This document shows, piece after piece, positions 4,376-6,196 of a stretch of DNA of 6,196 nucleotides. The notes under the pieces are model-generated. The model was not told where the DNA came from and did not search any database. It worked only from the letters and a program-made list of their open reading frames with translations. Source of the DNA: Chitinophagaceae bacterium UBA4412. Lineage in GTDB: Bacteria > Bacteroidota > Bacteroidia > Chitinophagales > Chitinophagaceae. A program made the position numbers and the translations under genes. Where the stretch lies: assembly GCA_002400445.1 (NCBI GenBank), contig DGQO01000220.1, forward strand, positions 2,551 through 8,746, written 5' to 3'. Every line of letters starts with the position of its first letter. The first letter of the stretch is position 1.

Positions 4376-6196
4376 TTAATCTTCAATGCGCATTTTGTAA
4401 AATGATCTCCACACAAACACGAGGGCTATGCACAGAAATAGAAGCCCTGCAACAGGAGCATAATCTCTGAAATTTTCAGAAATGGAAATTTCCATTGCCA
4501 GCAAGCCAAAGAGCGTGGTGAATTTTATAATGGGGTTTAAGGAAACGGAGGAAGTATCTTTAAAAGGATCGCCCACGGTGTCTCCAATAACAGTAGCATC
4601 GTGCAGGGGAGTGCCTTTTTCATTGAGGTCTACTTCTACTACTTTCTTCGCATTATCCCATGCACCGCCGGCATTAGCCATAAAGACCGCCTGGAACAAA
4701 CCAAATACGGCTATAGCCAGCAAGTAACTTACAAAAAGAGATACGGCATTGTTTCCTCCTATGCTGGATGGCGAAGAGAGGCAGGCGAATGCAAGTGCAA
4801 AAAAGAACACGGCGATAAAAATATTGAACATGCCTTTTTGTGCATATTGCGTACAGATTTTTACCACATCATTGCTCATTTTTAAATCTGCTTTTTTGGG
4901 CGCATTCGCATCTAAGTTGATGTTTTCCTTAATGTACTTTACTGCCCTGTAAGCCCCGGTGGTTACGGCCTGCATAGAAGCGCCCGTAAACCAATAGATT
5001 ACCGCACCTCCCATAATCACACCCAGGATGGTGTAGGGATTAAGAAGATTGAGGATGGATTCAGGCTCAATTTTAAGTGTAGATTGAATCATCAGGATGA
5101 GTGAAAAAATCATAGTAGTGGCACCGGCAACGGCTGTGCCAATAAGCACAGGTTTTGCTGTGGCTTTAAAAGTGTTTCCAGCCTGATCGTTTTCTTCCAG
5201 GTAATGTTTTGCTTTTGTCCATTCTGGTTTGAAGCCAAAATCTTTTTCGATTTCTGCATCAATATTGGGCACTTCTTCAATGAGTGATAATTCATAAATA
5301 GATTGTGCATTGTCTGTAACAGGCCCGTAACTATCAACGGCAATGGTAACCGGACCCATGCCCAGCATACCAAACGCTACCAGGCCAAAGGCGAAAATAC
5401 TTGGGTAAGCCATTGCATCACCCAGGCCAAATGTGCTTACAAAATAAGCCATGAACATGAGTACGAAGAATACCATTCCTTTCCAGAAGGCAGAGAAGTT
5501 TCCGGCTACAAGGCCAGAGAGCAAAACGAGAGAAGCGCCACCTTCACGACCAGCCCGTACAATTTCTTTTACGTGCGCTGATTTTGGGGAGGTGAAAATT
5601 TTGGTGAATTCAGGAATTAATGCTGCACCGATTGTACCGCAACTGATGATGGTAGAAAGAATCCACCACATGTCTGTATTACCGGCCAGGTCTGGAATTA
5701 AAACACGACTCACGGCAAATGTTACAATGATAGAAAGGAGGGAAGTGATCCAAATCAAATTCGTTAATGGCCTTTCAAAATCAATGTCTTCTTTTTTGCC
5801 ATACAGCGCTGTGCTTATAAAATTGTTTACCCAGAATGCAACAACAGAGGTAATGACCATAAGAATGCGCATTACAAAGATCCAGATGAGCAATTCTGCC
5901 TGTGTGGCTTCGCCTATTACCGCCAGCAGGATAAAAGAAATAAGAGCCACGCCAGTTACACCATAGGTTTCAAAACCATCTGCAGTGGGCCCTACAGAAT
6001 CTCCGGCATTATCTCCGGTACAGTCTGCAATTACACCCGGGTTTCTTGGATCATCTTCGCCAATTTTGAAAACCACTTTCATCAGGTCTGAGCCAATGTC
6101 TGCAATCTTCGTAAAGATTCCTCCGGCGATACGCAGTACGCTTGCGCCAAGAGATTCGCCAATGGCAAAACCAATGAAACATGCACCGGCAAGATT
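4376..6196 (-). CDS. hppA: Membrane-bound ion-translocating pyrophosphatase (partial, N-terminus beyond window)
   Basis: This is a polytopic inner-membrane pyrophosphatase that couples PPi hydrolysis to pumping of H+ (possibly Na+). The frame is open to the window edge, so 606 residues are visible and roughly the first 150 are missing. The Met at 6082 is internal, because GGIFTKIADIGSDL precedes it. Counting from the edge, catalytic motifs are EDDPRNPGVIADCTGDNAGD (47-66), ANAGGAWDNAKK (507-518) and DTVGDPFKDTS (539-549), the PPi/Mg2+ sites of the family. About a dozen hydrophobic helices are visible. In GNTFKATAK (340-348), a Lys (344) occupies the position where K+-independent enzymes carry Lys and K+-dependent ones Ala. 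This predicts K+-independence, although a residue three further on, usually Thr in that class, is Ala. The loop before this motif is about 20 residues longer than in canonical enzymes, and GKVE is replaced by KVV. The promoter lies outside the window. It is the first visible gene of the operon with nfnA and nfnB. Confidence 0.95.
   Translation of the reverse strand, partial: NLAGACFIGFAIGESLGASVLRIAGGIFTKIADIGSDLMKVVFKIGEDDPRNPGVIADCTGDNAGDSVGPTADGFETYGVTGVALISFILLAVIGEATQAELLIWIFVMRILMVITSVVAFWVNNFISTALYGKKEDIDFERPLTNLIWITSLLSIIVTFAVSRVLIPDLAGNTDMWWILSTIISCGTIGAALIPEFTKIFTSPKSAHVKEIVRAGREGGASLVLLSGLVAGNFSAFWKGMVFFVLMFMAYFVSTFGLGDAMAYPSIFAFGLVAFGMLGMGPVTIAVDSYGPVTDNAQSIYELSLIEEVPNIDAEIEKDFGFKPEWTKAKHYLEENDQAGNTFKATAKPVLIGTAVAGATTMIFSLILMIQSTLKIEPESILNLLNPYTILGVIMGGAVIYWFTGASMQAVTTGAYRAVKYIKENINLDANAPKKADLKMSNDVVKICTQYAQKGMFNIFIAVFFFALAFACLSSPSSIGGNNAVSLFVSYLLAIAVFGLFQAVFMANAGGAWDNAKKVVEVDLNEKGTPLHDATVIGDTVGDPFKDTSSVSLNPIIKFTTLFGLLAMEISISENFRDYAPVAGLLFLCIALVFVWRSFYKMRIED

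Noticed and set aside
4376..6082. A complete pyrophosphatase starting at the Met at 6082
   Set aside because: The same frame continues to the window edge with conserved family sequence (GGIFTKIADIGSDL), so this Met is internal and the gene is truncated by the window.

Overview
The window looks like chromosomal DNA from a member of the Bacteroidota, probably near the Chitinophagaceae/Sphingobacteriia. The evidence is AT-leaning DNA with few Shine-Dalgarno sites, a membrane pyrophosphatase of the divergent type I associate with Bacteroidota and spirochaetes, and AT-rich palindromes between genes. The lineage call is inference, because no marker gene is present.

Layout: positions 1-1595 hold a rightward set. 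It contains a possible cut-off gene end at the left edge, a macro-domain protein (130-669), a small lipoprotein (724-1212) and a DUF202/YidH-type three-helix membrane protein (1212-1595). The last two overlap by one base (TAATG) and are probably translated together. Positions 1596-2000 are a non-coding gap between converging gene sets. The gap holds a composite palindromic element, a perfect 16-bp inverted repeat and a strong terminator for the leftward genes. Positions 2001-6196 hold a tight leftward operon whose first gene runs off the right edge: hppA (ion-pumping pyrophosphatase), then nfnA, then nfnB. There are 12 bp between hppA and nfnA, and an ATGA overlap between nfnA and nfnB.

The leftward operon is the functional core. 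HppA uses pyrophosphate hydrolysis to pump ions across the inner membrane. The NfnA/NfnB pair has every flavin, pyridine-nucleotide and iron-sulfur motif expected of the two-subunit NADH-dependent ferredoxin:NADP+ oxidoreductase. Co-transcription suggests joint control of ion-gradient energy and the NADH/ferredoxin/NADPH balance. The rightward genes have no clear joint role: the macro-domain protein probably binds or processes ADP-ribose, while the lipoprotein and DUF202 protein are envelope proteins of unknown function.

I see no phage, transposase, CRISPR, tRNA or rRNA, and no convincing new multi-gene system. The items most worth a second look are the palindromic elements, the Asp-to-Glu change in the macro domain, the divergent features of the pyrophosphatase, and a possible frameshifted gene end at the left edge.
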